Below are positions 45,101 through 48,596 of a stretch of 64,000 nucleotides of DNA, piece by piece. The translations under genes were made by a program, and so were the position numbers. Position 1 is the stretch's first letter; each line of letters starts with the position of its first letter. This DNA comes from Agelas oroides (taxonomy: Eukaryota; Porifera; Demospongiae; Agelasida; Agelasidae). The notes below the pieces were generated by a model, which was not told where the DNA came from, made no database searches, and worked only from the letters and a program-made list of their open reading frames with translations. Where the stretch lies: the NCBI GenBank assembly GCA_949130485.1, contig OX422183.1, forward strand, positions 16,179,812 to 16,243,811. Reading direction: 5' to 3'.

Positions 45101-45137
45101 GCAGCAACAGCACCACCATTCAATACTTCCTGTATAA
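1447..45137 (-). CDS. Membrane-anchored ankyrin-repeat protein, multi-exon gene (both ends missing)
   Basis: This is a host gene read on the minus strand from 45.1 kb towards and beyond the left edge. A transmembrane exon ends in a basic stop-transfer run (YRKKRK). It is followed by a 7-codon linker exon and then by about ten exons that each code one ankyrin repeat (motifs such as RTPLHIAA and VEFLVDNGAD). Each intact exon starts after AG, ends before GT and holds a whole number of codons in phase 0, so any subset would stay in frame. The predicted product is a single-pass membrane protein with a cytoplasmic ankyrin stack, which is a protein-binding module. No catalytic domain, ectodomain, signal peptide or stop codon was found; the 5' exons must lie above 45.14 kb or be unrecognisable, and the 3' exons lie outside the window. 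The introns hold most of the transposons listed here. The exon chain is inferred from splice borders and phase, not from transcripts. Confidence 0.68.
2100..2161. mobile_element. 62-bp micro-MITE with 10-bp target duplication
   Basis: The element starts TAGCCTCATTCCCAGGCA and ends TGCCTAGGAACGAGGCTA, a near-perfect hairpin. It is bordered on the left (2090-2099) and right (2162-2171) by the identical 10-mer TGTAATGCTC. A 9-11-bp duplication is what Mutator-like (MULE) transposases make, so it is probably mobilised in trans by such an enzyme. Confidence 0.75.
2172..3040. other. Intronic stretch, nothing recognised
   Basis: No convincing gene. A short run of AGTCCA-type repeats lies at about 2291-2325. 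The single plus-strand frame at 2642-2851 resembles no family I know and has no supporting context. Confidence 0.25.
3042..3092. repeat. Twin 17-bp near-palindromes
   Basis: GGGCCACTTTAGTGGCC (3042-3058) and GGGCCACTAAAGTGGCC (3076-3092) are each nearly self-complementary and, apart from the first G, are exact inverses of one another. They could pair as one hairpin or as two. They may be the core of a small foldback unit. Confidence 0.45.
3500..3700. repeat. Cluster of CAACCTTGT / ACAAGGTTG motifs
   Basis: Within about 200 bp the 9-mer CAACCTTGT or close variants occur many times in both orientations, including a short GACATGGTTGT tandem at 3616-3645. It looks like a decaying minisatellite. 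Confidence 0.4.
3781..3879 (-). CDS. Ankyrin exon, young copy B
   Basis: This 99-nt phase-0 exon codes RTPLHIAAREGHEKTVEFL, then VDNGADINIKDEEG. Together with about 470 bp around it (3724-4196) it is nearly identical to 1392-1860, which marks a recent segmental duplication of exon plus intron. Confidence 0.75.
4622..4720 (-). CDS. Ankyrin exon, diverged copy
   Basis: This 99-nt phase-0 exon with intact AG/GT borders codes QTPLHNAAREGNTPIMELL, then FDKKASIVIKDSVG. It is open but strongly diverged from the young copies on both sides. It may be an older member of the array. Confidence 0.6.
4992..5888 (+). pseudogene. LINE ORF1 protein (coiled coil + RRM-like)
   Basis: An open frame of 299 codons is interrupted by a single in-frame TAG at 5298-5300. 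The N-terminal third is charged and helical (LDELKLEKIRRRDTS). After the stop come a probable coiled coil (LSDKIDQLQKEVGRSFAEM) and a compact domain with RANIVVFGVPES, DAFRLGK, RPRPVLVKL and FFVRADMSADER. These are the hallmarks of the RNA-binding domain plus C-terminal domain found in many LINE ORF1 proteins, which coat the element RNA. No zinc knuckle is present. The ATG at 4992 was chosen because it follows the leader directly. Confidence 0.7.
5885..8720 (+). pseudogene. LINE ORF2: AP endonuclease and reverse transcriptase
   Basis: The ATG overlaps the ORF1 stop (ATGA at 5885-5888), a layout used by several LINEs for termination-reinitiation. The first frame (to about 6800) is an endonuclease: VSYNCFGWN, IQEHWLL, VAGDFNTD, SWIDHFLIS and FSDHRPIVA. 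A frameshift near 6800-6812 leads into the frame holding the connector and reverse transcriptase (GFKRGFSTD, LDMSKAFDLVDH, GVRQGGVLSPILFTVYIDEL, CYADDLALLAP). A second shift near 8200 leads to the C-terminal part (FIRRANCLLLNFG, HSLEVAFNKVLHRIWNLPYR), with a stop at 8515-8517 inside otherwise continuing sequence. The enzyme nicks genomic DNA and copies the element RNA at the nick. Confidence 0.82.
8877..9442. mobile_element. 566-bp TIR element (TACTGTATTGTCC family), copy 1
   Basis: Ends are TACTGTATTGTCC on the left and GGCAATACAGTA on the right, with subterminal GCAAGCACCCATGGGTGCTT-type sequence. A second member lies at about 28394-28938, and a fragment of the interior is present at 1255-1391. 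There is no transposase; the small frame at 9261-9443 runs through the terminus and is not a gene. Confidence 0.6.
9564..9662 (-). CDS. Ankyrin exon, young copy A
   Basis: This 99-nt phase-0 exon codes KTPLHIAAREGHEKTVEFL, then VDNGADVDIKDKEG. It and at least 250 bp of flanking intron (about 9535-9800) are almost identical to the copies at 3781-3879 and 1447-1545. The coding differences are K for R at the start and VD for IN near the end. Confidence 0.75.
9812..9946. repeat. 135-bp hairpin element
   Basis: AACTGTATCACGGGTGTATG with ggatttgtac at the left end pairs with GTACAAACCCATACACCC and ggtacagtt at the right. A MITE-like foldback inserted next to the duplicated ankyrin intron. Confidence 0.45.
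9950..11036. other. Intronic stretch, nothing recognised
   Basis: Several frames of 60-90 codons on both strands overlap each other at 10000-10275 with no family resemblance and no splice logic. I see no gene and no clear repeat. Confidence 0.25.
11038..11749. mobile_element. Foldback element, copy 1
   Basis: The arms, about 210 bp each (about 11038-11250 and 11530-11749), are inverted copies. Ends are AGGTTACCGGTACATGTTCA and the inverse of TGTACCTGTAACCTT. The same unit, shorter in its loop, recurs at 38095-38470. No transposase is inside. No target duplication was convincing. Confidence 0.6.
11987..12058 (-). CDS. Degenerate but in-frame ankyrin exon
   Basis: Between attagcag and gtaaat lie 72 nt (24 codons) coding IHLRSTANGHLEGKTT, then INSKDNEG. 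The start and end resemble the family (GHLE and the KDNEG end), but the centre has lost nine residues. Because frame and splice borders survive, it may still be spliced in or may simply be decaying. Confidence 0.35.
12152..12853. repeat. Diverged inverted repeat with mirrored open frames
   Basis: Arms 12152-12468 and 12543-12853 are inverted copies at roughly 80 percent identity by eye. Both arms hold an open frame reading outward to inward: plus strand 12228-12497 (CRHISRRRYACTLIERDQES) and minus strand 12484-12720 (CVDISGRRSVCTLTERDWES). The protein is not one I recognise. The unit starts and ends with CCTGGTACC/GGTACCAGG-like sequence, reminiscent of the TAGCC...CCCAGG miniature elements elsewhere in the window. 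Confidence 0.5.
12860..13610. other. Unassigned stretch before the DIRS-type element
   Basis: AT-rich and without a convincing gene. It may contain the leading end of the retroelement that follows, but I could not find a terminal repeat to fix that border. Confidence 0.25.
14900..16340 (+). pseudogene. DIRS-type reverse transcriptase and RNase H region
   Basis: Recognisable landmarks are the RT palm (KKRLVVDFRYIN, FDLKSGYHHVNV, YIDDGICAAP), the connection (QYGRWLGFMLDL) and the RNase H (VAYSDASSIGYGGG and STWRELKAV). The layout matches the Gypsy-related RT/RH of DIRS elements, which copy element RNA into DNA. The region is a fossil with more than one break. Confidence 0.75.
16880..17440. repeat. 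30-bp minisatellite inside the DIRS-type element
   Basis: About eleven units of roughly 30 bp, each holding GAGCCTCAGTGGCTGTGGA followed by a (c/g)(c/g)(a/g)atcttgtt-like half. The core is at about 17030-17325 and decayed units flank it on both sides. It lies between the RNase H and recombinase regions. The long open frames seen here on both strands only reflect the periodicity. Confidence 0.8.
17480..18150 (+). pseudogene. DIRS-type tyrosine recombinase region
   Basis: The N-terminal part holds a SAM-like core-binding segment (ATAKKYAGAFLRWKKWA). The C-terminal part holds the catalytic landmarks HSPRSGGAS (R), RHGRW (H-x-x-R box) and DGYVQD (nucleophilic Y). This enzyme class would insert the circular DNA copy without making a target duplication. 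It is a fossil, broken. Confidence 0.72.
18430..19090. other. Spacer with a dispersed-repeat fragment
   Basis: No gene seen. At about 18900-19010 a run with ACAGAGAGGGGATGTGTGCA and cttccaggagat matches sequence at 39760-39830 and, inverted, at 60510-60560. It is therefore a third copy of a dispersed repeat whose other two copies are described below. Confidence 0.4.
20535..20566. repeat. Run of 32 G bases inside the R2-like RT
   Basis: An uninterrupted homopolymer of 32 G on the plus strand lies between the LTNAYGSVHHSLI block and the GVYQGDSLS block of the reverse transcriptase. On the minus strand it reads as poly-proline in every frame, which creates false proline-rich frames. The length may be unreliable in the assembly. 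Confidence 0.95.
21827..22053. mobile_element. 227-bp hAT-type MITE inside the R2-like LINE
   Basis: Ends are CAGAGTTCTCGCTAG and (inverted) CAGGGTTCTCGCTAG. The flanking 8-mers are gactgagt (21819-21826) and gactaagt (22054-22061), one mismatch apart. CAGRG ends with an 8-bp duplication are diagnostic of hAT transposases. It has no coding capacity and was inserted after the LINE. Confidence 0.8.
22306..23021. repeat. Segment bracketed by CCCATTTCGTCTAAT repeats
   Basis: Two tandem copies of CCCATTTCGTCTAAT lie at about 22310-22339, a variant (CCCATTTTGTCTAAA) follows at about 22355, and two more copies in the same orientation lie at about 22992-23021. Between them is a frame at 22529-22822 (SLVYIKDGDVYRDYILLAAM) that I do not recognise. 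The 15-bp unit resembles those at 40.6 kb and 41.8-42.7 kb (CCCA, three bases, then (T/C)GTC), so this may be a decayed relative of that element family. Confidence 0.45.
23400..24200. repeat. Cluster of ATGTAGGGATGG-ended repeats
   Basis: ATGTAGGGATGG or its complement occurs at about 23880, 23950, 23981, 24091 and 24155. One pair forms an inverted unit at 23981-24166. The stretch 23720-23890 recurs at 31435-31610 and the flank after 24155 (TTTTCGTTCAGAAAACC) recurs at 30070. This is a nested TIR family of unknown type with no transposase seen. Confidence 0.5.
24530..25113. mobile_element. 584-bp TIR element (GGGGCGAGCCTGAGCGAGC ends)
   Basis: A perfect 19-bp inverted repeat (GGGGCGAGCCTGAGCGAGC) lies at both ends; the right side is followed by AATAAA. 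An AT dinucleotide run (about 25040-25060) lies near the right end. A second, decayed right end with the same arrangement lies at about 38643-38700. No transposase. Confidence 0.6.
25620..26592. mobile_element. hAT-like element with perfect 8-bp target duplication
   Basis: TCAGAGAT occurs at 25612-25619 and again at 26593-26600. The enclosed 973 bp begins GAGTACCGTCGACAGG and ends (inverted) CAGGGCTGCCGAGAGG, an imperfect but clear TIR, followed inwards by G-rich blocks (a G7 run, GGGCCCCCAGAG) and a matching C13 run at 26561-26573. CAGGG ends plus an 8-bp duplication indicate the hAT superfamily. The minus-strand frame at 25968-26522 (184 codons) shows no transposase motif. Confidence 0.7.
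26850..26919 (-). pseudogene. Decayed ankyrin exon
   Basis: The minus strand codes RTPLYTAVKGGHEKIVEYL, then VDKR, before a gt. The 70-nt length between the possible AG and GT is not a multiple of three and the last third of the repeat is lost, so including it would break the frame of the neighbouring exons. I read it as a dead copy of a repeat exon. Confidence 0.5.
27150..27227 (-). CDS. Ankyrin exon 5 (short)
   Basis: This 78-nt phase-0 exon (26 codons) codes MVPLHLAADGGHLNTVKNL, then VKGEDKG. The helix pair is kept but the beta-turn part is shortened by seven residues. Splice borders are ctatcag and gtaaat. It is probably still usable because it keeps the frame. Confidence 0.55.
27360..27969. 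mobile_element. TIR element (GTATATACCGTATAGC family)
   Basis: Left end GTATATACCGTATAGC, then AGAAAATTGGC; right end CTGGCTGTACGGTATATAC. The subterminal parts repeat TTGGCAGAA and AAATTTGGC blocks. A related right end (CAAATTTTCCGGCTATACAG) lies at about 44548. It sits in an intron directly next to ankyrin exon 4. Non-coding. Confidence 0.55.
28044..28142 (-). CDS. Ankyrin exon 4
   Basis: This 99-nt phase-0 exon codes a full 33-residue ankyrin repeat with RTPLHIAAKEGYEETVEWL and SQGADFNIEDING, between acceptor ctccatcag and donor gtaggt. It is close in sequence to the exons at 9.6, 3.9 and 1.5 kb but clearly diverged from them. Confidence 0.75.
28394..28938. mobile_element. TIR element (TACTGTATTGTCC family), copy 2
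   Basis: Ends TACCGTATCGTCCCAGGCAA and GCCCGGGACAATACAGTTA, with GCGCCCA.. and GCCCATGGGCACTT subterminal motifs as in the copy at 8877-9442. A further degraded relative may lie at about 37352-37567 (gtgcttgcccacaac end). Confidence 0.55.
28940..29868. other. Intronic stretch with a small tandem duplication
   Basis: No gene recognised. At about 29474-29570 a unit of roughly 48 bp starting taccttgtttacagtg and ending gtttactaataac is present twice in tandem. Confidence 0.35.
29869..30850. mobile_element. CACCCCAAGTGG family element, interrupted copy
   Basis: Starts CACCCCAAGTGGAAAA and continues through blocks shared with the copy at 31802-32840 (GACACCACAGCTAGATACAG; AAACCACTGCTAACCTGAG; TTAACAAGCTAGATCTATTA). 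The interior at about 30060-30420 is foreign and starts with the end sequence of the ATGTAGGGATGG family, including a (TTG)n microsatellite. The right TIR was not found. Confidence 0.5.
30120..30154. repeat. (TTG)n microsatellite
   Basis: About eleven TTG units. The cysteine-rich and glutamine-rich frames across it are products of the repeat. Confidence 0.9.
31802..32840. mobile_element. CACCCCAAGTGG family element, complete copy
   Basis: The left end CACCCCAAGTGGAAAGAAA and right end CTTTCCACTTTGGGTG are inverted repeats. The flanks read gattg at the left and cgatt at the right, allowing a 3-4-bp duplication (att or gatt). About 1.04 kb, non-coding. It shares its body with copies at 29.9, 42.7 (inverted), 61.7 and 63.5 kb. 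Confidence 0.65.
33158..33620. mobile_element. Mariner/pogo-like MITE (CAGTGGAACCCC ends)
   Basis: Left TIR CAGTGGAACCCCACTTAACG, right TIR (inverted) CAGTGGAACCCCGCTACATT, 463 bp. The interior has repeated (A/G)ACGGACA(C/A)-like words that mirror each other. The left flank ends TA, the right begins CA, so one base of a TA duplication may have changed. TIRs starting CAGTGGAACC fit pogo/Tigger-type Tc1-mariner elements. Non-coding. Confidence 0.65.
33621..35150. other. Intronic stretch with GTTGCCA/TGGCAAC motifs
   Basis: No gene. A short inverted fragment of the CACCCCAAGTGG family lies at about 34430-34495. From about 34660 to 35015 the words GTTGCCA, TGGCAAC and TTGCCATTTTTGG recur at least eight times in both directions. 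A gaggctcatttgct phrase recurs at about 34000 and 34066. Confidence 0.35.
35509..35598 (-). CDS. Ankyrin exon 3
   Basis: This 90-nt phase-0 exon codes RKLLYVAARVDIVKHL, then VNEGADKNIQDNDG, with acceptor ctgtctgctag and donor gtaagt. It lacks the G-H pair of the turn, so it is three residues short of the standard repeat. It sits between two copies of a local tandem duplication (about 35158-35410 and 35826-36640). Confidence 0.65.
35996..36593. mobile_element. 598-bp TA-target TIR element, copy 1
   Basis: Ends TACCGTAAACTCGGGAG and (inverted) TACTATAAACTCAGGAG. Inside are several gggtacttat(a/t)-type repeats in both directions. The paralogous sequence at 35337-35375 lacks the insertion, and comparison supports insertion at a TA with duplication of TA. 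The frame at 36181-36468 has no recognisable domain. Confidence 0.6.
36745..37110 (-). pseudogene. BED/TTF-like zinc finger exon (hAT-derived, ZNF862-like)
   Basis: The minus-strand ATG at 37108-37110 opens MATKRQRVSTSLSNSSVADK, a basic likely nuclear-localisation stretch (KKKRRQVS). Next comes FKQWQTEYQKEYQSLSWL, then CVVCTRFEANI, LKNFSSAWISGSNNHQTSNI and VDHAKS. The C-x-x-C, W-I-x-G-S and D-H-A-K-S pattern matches the DNA-binding finger at the start of hAT-transposase-derived proteins such as ZNF862-like genes. After HAKS the expected H and helix are missing and the frame runs on into unrelated residues, so this is either a first exon that should splice near 36800 or a truncated fragment. 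No catalytic hAT region follows in the window. Confidence 0.5.
37607..37702 (-). CDS. Ankyrin exon 2
   Basis: This 96-nt phase-0 exon is flanked by acceptor ttttttatcag and donor gtaagt. It codes RTVLHIAARGHVEMVKVL, then TDQGVNKKLTQDAW. The xTxLHxAA and GHxExVKxL signatures are typical of the ankyrin family. It is one residue shorter than the 33-residue standard. Confidence 0.72.
37880..37946. mobile_element. 67-bp micro-MITE at the splice donor of ankyrin exon 1
   Basis: Hairpin with TGGTCTCGTACCTAGAC on the left and GTCTAGGCACAAGACT on the right. The flanks are atactcaccc (37870-37879) and atacttaccc (37947-37956), a 10-bp duplication with one change. The right copy contains the exon donor used by ankyrin exon 1. 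Confidence 0.65.
37955..38047 (-). CDS. Ankyrin exon 1 (N-terminal cap-like repeat)
   Basis: This 93-nt phase-0 exon codes LFKVVKQDDIEQVRLIAEGA, then KRVINQRDDAG. It has the helix-turn-helix rhythm of an ankyrin repeat but lacks the TPLHIAA signature, as first (capping) repeats often do. Its acceptor is ctctgcatcag and its donor gtaagt. The donor lies inside a target-site duplication made by a 67-bp miniature element inserted at 37880-37946. Confidence 0.6.
38095..38470. mobile_element. Foldback element, copy 2
   Basis: Same family as 11038-11749: ends AAGGTTACGGGTACATGTTC and (inverted) AAGTTACAGGTACATGTTC, with the shared GGCAGCTGCTCGGTGGAGTA. It is shorter because most of the right arm's inner part is missing. 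It lies in the intron between the juxtamembrane exon and ankyrin exon 1. Confidence 0.6.
38766..38786 (-). CDS. Seven-codon juxtamembrane exon (DHVESLK)
   Basis: A 21-nt phase-0 micro-exon lies between an acceptor (gtgtatacag) and a donor (gtaagt). It would join the membrane exon to the first ankyrin exon. A related stretch at about 38884-38940 codes DHEQNFKLFKNLFLRKLGI in one frame and shares the surrounding sequence, including a ttcccaac(c/t)tcctcaaga block. The region therefore looks like a tandem duplication in which the more upstream copy has lost its acceptor. The exon call rests only on splice sites and frame. Confidence 0.4.
38800..39540. other. Intronic stretch, mostly unassigned
   Basis: Holds the decayed duplicate of the juxtamembrane exon (about 38884-38940) and one TATGTAGGGATGG end at about 39209. 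Nothing else recognised. Confidence 0.3.
39540..40470. repeat. Dispersed repeat copy carrying a TIR insertion
   Basis: Sequence on both sides of the element at 39868-40417 matches, in inverted orientation, 60380-60770. Shared words include CAGTTGTGTGGAGTCCTCAC, cgtgtttagatagctta and AACTCAAACTAGCTG-like blocks. The 60-kb copy has no insertion and so serves as an empty site. Confidence 0.6.
39868..40417. mobile_element. 550-bp TA-target TIR element, copy 2
   Basis: Ends TACCATAGACTCTGGTTTAT and (inverted) TACTGTAAACTCTGGTTATT, related to the element at 35996-36593. The flanks read gtacatg and tgtgagg; the inverted paralogue at 60.4 kb reads gtacatgtatgtgagg. Insertion therefore occurred at TA with TA duplicated, as Tc1/mariner elements do. 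The small frame at 40070-40399 shows no transposase motif. Confidence 0.7.
40570..40715. repeat. Hairpin of 15-bp CCCACTTTGTCAATT units
   Basis: About seven units of TTCCCACTTTGTCAA type on the left are followed by two to three inverted units on the right (GACAAAGTGGGAA). This looks like a compact relative of the foldback element at 41831-42683. Confidence 0.55.
41831..42683. mobile_element. Foldback element with 15-bp tandem-array arms and 10-bp target duplication
   Basis: The left arm (about 41835-41982) is about ten units of CCCAAAATGTCAACT. The right arm (about 42356-42670) is about twenty-one inverted units of GTTGACATTCTGGGA. The whole is bordered by the identical 10-mer TTACAGTGGG at 41821-41830 and 42684-42693. 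A 9-11-bp duplication suggests a Mutator-type transposase. The loop is non-coding; the long repetitive frames on the minus strand only follow the 15-bp period. Confidence 0.75.
42740..43390. mobile_element. CACCCCAAGTGG family element, inverted copy
   Basis: Ends on the right in TTTCTTTCCACTTGGTGTG and carries the family body in reverse (AGGTTAGCAGTGGTTTAAA; GTAGTCTGCTACTGGAA). The left TIR is missing or lost where it meets the foldback element at 41831-42683. Confidence 0.5.
43423..43703. mobile_element. 281-bp MITE (AGTCTCGTGCCC family)
   Basis: Left AATCTCGTGCCCCACCTGCG, right (inverted) AGTCTCGTGCCCAGACTCCA, with GAAGCCTGAGGAATC as an inner inverted repeat. Same end family as 46530-48596 and 48857-49023. 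No convincing target duplication. Confidence 0.55.
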
Positions 45138-46203
45138 CTGAGAAAAAGGTTATGATACCAAACTTAACTGAATGCTACGCACAATCAATTTTGGGTTTCA
45201 GAACAAGAGTTGTGTGCATACTCCAAAGGTCTTCAGCAGTGCCCAGTGTATCAGGGAGGTTTTAAGGCCATTATCACATATAACAAATGCTAATTTACAG
45301 TCCTAGATTAACATACTTCAGGCAAGATAATGCTCACCCTGTACCCCAAGCCGGCTTGATTGTGGAGGGTTAGGAGTGGACATGCATTCACCTTCCCTCC
45401 TGCAATAATTTAGGCCAGCATTAACTTAGTTGCTTGGAGGAAGGATTCTCAAGCTAAACTAGCTCTGTACCCAGGCTCTCGGTGGGAGGGGAAAGGAGAG
45501 CCTGGTATCCACTGTTTGCCATGCGCTTAATTTCTTGGGAAATCAGGAATTATCATGTTATATCCGTACAACCATGACGTCATAATGTATACTTACTGCT
45601 ACGCCATCCGCACATTTTCTGACCAATGATAGAGTTCTTTCAATTGCTCGTACTCTCTATAGCGCCCCACCAACAGGTACAGTGCTCCAAAGCAAAAGAG
45701 CAAAACTTTTAATTTTGGAAACTTTTAGCTGCAGAGCTTGACACACATCAAATGTGTTTACAAAGTATATAAAAGGACTCAACACTTGTTATGGTTCCCC
45801 TAAATTAATTGTCACATGATGTCTCCTTAGCAATATGGCTGCCAACAGTCACCCCATTCAGAAAAAGTGTTTAGCATAGTTTAGCCCTGTTTCTTGAAGT
45901 TAAGTGTCCAGATGCATGAGAAGGTAGTCTTTACTTGGAAGTTTATTATGTGGGTAGTCAACAGGCTTCACTCCAAAGCATTGTCAGGAAAATCTATAGA
46001 AACTGATTTTTGAGAGGCAAGTGATTAGCATAGTATAGCCACAAAACTCCTAGTTAACAGGATTTACTGGAAAGATGGATTTGAGATAGGTTAGGCCAGG
46101 CAAAGTGGATTCACAGTTGATCGGCAGCATGCTATTCTGGAAAATTCCCCAAAACTTCATTTTTTATTACATCACGTGGCCATCATGTGGTAGGCCATAA
46201 ATA
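43704..46203. other. Flanks of the transmembrane exon, otherwise unassigned
   Basis: Apart from the exon at 45013-45137 I see no coding sequence. A decayed end of the GTATATACCGTATAGC family lies at about 44510-44565 and a TAGC..ACCCAGGCTCTC-type half hairpin at about 45464-45515. This is where the missing ectodomain exons would be expected, and I could not find them. Confidence 0.35.
45013..45137 (-). CDS. Transmembrane exon of the ankyrin-repeat gene
   Basis: The minus strand shows an acceptor (ttttctcag) followed by 125 nt: two bases finishing a split codon, then 41 codons. They start IQEVLNGG, continue with about 28 residues made only of A, V, I, L, G, T and S, and end SLAYRKKRK directly before a gtaaac donor. 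This is a textbook single membrane helix followed by a basic cytoplasmic anchor. The outgoing phase is 0 and matches the ankyrin exons downstream. No other part of the surrounding 43.7-46.2 kb stretch looks coding on this strand, so the ectodomain exons remain unknown. Confidence 0.7.
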
Positions 46204-46497
46204 ATGGCGTCGTTTGCGAGCGTGCATGTTTCTACCGCCAACAAGACACTTGTTCCGTGGAGTGTAGTTTTGCTCGATCCATCCCAGAACTTTGGAGAAC
46301 TTTTCTGGTCTCTTCAAGCTGGAAAGTACACTATCATCAAAACTTCAACTGAACTAACAGCAGCCATTTTGGACTCCAGCGGTGTGAGTGTTGGTAAAGA
46401 CAAGTCCTCTTTGTTCCTTGTGGAGAACTATCTGAATACTGCCGATATCTGTACTGCCTTTGGACACTTTATTAAGTTCACCGTTCCCAGGTCCCGC
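46204..46497 (+). CDS. Unrecognised open frame, possible first exon
   Basis: ATG at 46204 follows a short AT-rich leader (GGCCATAAATA). The reading is MASFASVHVSTANKTLVPWS, WSLQAGKYTIIKTSTELTAA, SSGVSVGKDKSSLFLVENYL and ICTAFGHFIKFTV. The composition looks like a folded globular protein, not chance. The frame then runs straight into transposon sequence (GTTCCCAGGTCCC at 46484 onward), so the true end or splice site is hidden. I do not recognise the family. It lies opposite in strand to the ankyrin gene. Confidence 0.4.
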
Positions 46498-46529
46498 CCA
46501 GTTTTCCGTCGCTTACAGTACGGAAAAGT

Positions 46530-48596
46530 AGTCTCGTCCCCAGACCCCACCCTCTCACGAGGAGAAACGTTTCTCGCCGGGAGGCGCGGAATCTCGTTAT
46601 GTACAGACTTACTCATGAGAAAAAAAATTACGGGTTTACCCCAAATTTAGATTTTAACCCTCTCCCTACCAGATTTAACTTCACCGAATTTCTGCCTACA
46701 AGCATGCATTCAGAGGGTATGCGGCACATCGAGGGAGAAGAGAACAAGTAAGCAGGGTATCAGTATAGTATTAAACTAGTCAGTATTGAATATCAGAAAA
46801 GGGATGCATTTCTGGCAGCTGTGTAGCTAGGGGGAAACAGACTGACATTTCAGAGCAGCCTTCAGCAGCACAGAAAAAAGCTTGACTCATATTTTCCATG
46901 AGCCTTGACTGGTCAACCACTCTTGTGTTTGGTGCACAATTAGTAAACCTGCTGTGCAATGCTGTGGTGTGTGTTTTTCCGAGGCTACACGATAGAGTGG
47001 ACAAAATAAGAGTTGACTCTACATGGCAGCGTGTGCACATGCAGACATTTTGCATGTGGGATCAGGGCTCTCAGGTTGATCTACTTGTTCACACTAAGTC
47101 TTGTCAAAGCTGTGCATGCTATATAGCTGCCATGTTCGATGATAGAACAAAGAATCCAAAGGAGCAAGTTGAACACTGCCTCATAAGTGCCAGGAAGATA
47201 TATAGTTTGAGGGGATAGTTTATCTGTCAGTGTAGCCACACACTACAAGCTCTGGGCAGGTAAGGCAAAGTGGTTACTGAAAAATACAATCATGCATTTA
47301 TCGAAAAAGTGAATATCAGTCAAATGCAAGCTTTATCCAGCTTGGAGATGATAGCACAGGGTTACGCCTAACAATTGAAGTAAATGTATATACCCAGCCT
47401 CTCTTTGATTATGCTGTCTTTTCCAGTGCTCAAAGAAAGGGATGCTATAAGAACACAGCATTAACGGTGCAATCGAACTAGGTAAGGATTTTAAGTATAT
47501 TAAGACATTGCAGAAGGTATGCATGATATGCACAATTTCATAATTTCTGGATTACAGAACTGTAGGATAGGTGTGCTAATGTTTGATAGTATATACTTGA
47601 AATTCAACTCCAAACAGTCTTCTACCCGGGATTTAGCAAAAGAAATACTACATCTGTTCAAGCATCTATCCTCGGAAAAAGGGTTCTACTAGCAGACAAG
47701 TCTGATAATCATGTATTATATCACATCACTAGCCAAATTTGGCAACTGCTGCAGCATGGTATGGGTTCATAGGCAAGGCCAGTGGAAGGGCAAGTATTTT
47801 AGTCTTTCCTGTTCGGAAGAGGTGGCAAGGATGTTACGCGTTGGTTTACAATGTATTTCCGGGCGTGATTTTCTATCCCCGCGTACTACAGTAGCTTCGG
47901 GTGTCAAAAACTATCCCAGCGCCAGCATGTCTTGTTGCTCTGATGATCTGGCACAGTTGCTACCTAGCCTCGTTCCCATCCTCCGCGCCTGGGAACGAGG
48001 CTAAGTTGCTACCCTGCTCAGACCTTTGAAGTCCGAGTTCCGAAAATATACCAGTCTGAGAATAAATTTTTGCCCCTAGCATAGGAACATTACCACATTG
48101 AACAGACGTAAAATAGCTTCATTTTTAAGCCTGATTTCATCACACAGCGTTGACAATTTCAACAGTGTTTGACCCTTGGTGCATAGTTAGATTGCAGTGT
48201 ACAGCAACGTAGTGCACAAATGCACACCACAGCATTGCACAGCAGGTTTACTAATTGTGCACCAAACACAAGAGTGTTGACCAGTCAAGACTGCTGGAGG
48301 CTGCTCTGAAATGTCAGTCTGTTTCCCCCTAGCTACACAGCTGCCAGAAATGCATCCTTTTTTCTGATATTCAATACTGACTAGTTTTATTGCTATACTG
48401 ATACCCTGCTTACTTGTTCTCTTCTCCCTCGTATGGTGCATACTTCCTGAATGCATGCTTGTAGGCAGAAATTCGGTTAAGTTAAATCTAGTAGGGAGAG
48501 GGTTAAAATCTAAATTTGGGGTAAACCCGTAATTTTTTTCTCATGAGCAAGTCTGTACATAACGAGATTCGAGGCGCGTGCGCGGGGCACGAGACT
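46530..48596. mobile_element. 2.1-kb long-TIR element (AGTCTCGTGCCC family)
   Basis: The left arm 46530-46971 and right arm 48223-48596 are inverted copies, sharing GGGGTAAACCCGTAATTTT, GTACATAACGAGATTC and ACAATTAGTAAACCTGCTGT. Terminal bases are AGTCTCGTCCCC and (inverted) AGTCTCGTGCCCCGCGC. The loop holds a frame at 46898-47218 (QVDLLVHTKSCQSCACYIAA) and short open pieces such as FIQLGDDSTGLRLTIE near 47330-47385 followed by a gtaaat donor; none is a known transposase. Captured host sequence is possible. Confidence 0.6.
47965..48003. mobile_element. 39-bp micro-MITE with 10-bp target duplication
   Basis: TAGCCTCGTTCCCA on the left, TGGGAACGAGGCTA on the right and an 11-bp centre. The identical 10-mer AGTTGCTACC lies at 47955-47964 and 48004-48013. 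Same end family as the 62-bp element at 2100-2161. Confidence 0.78.
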
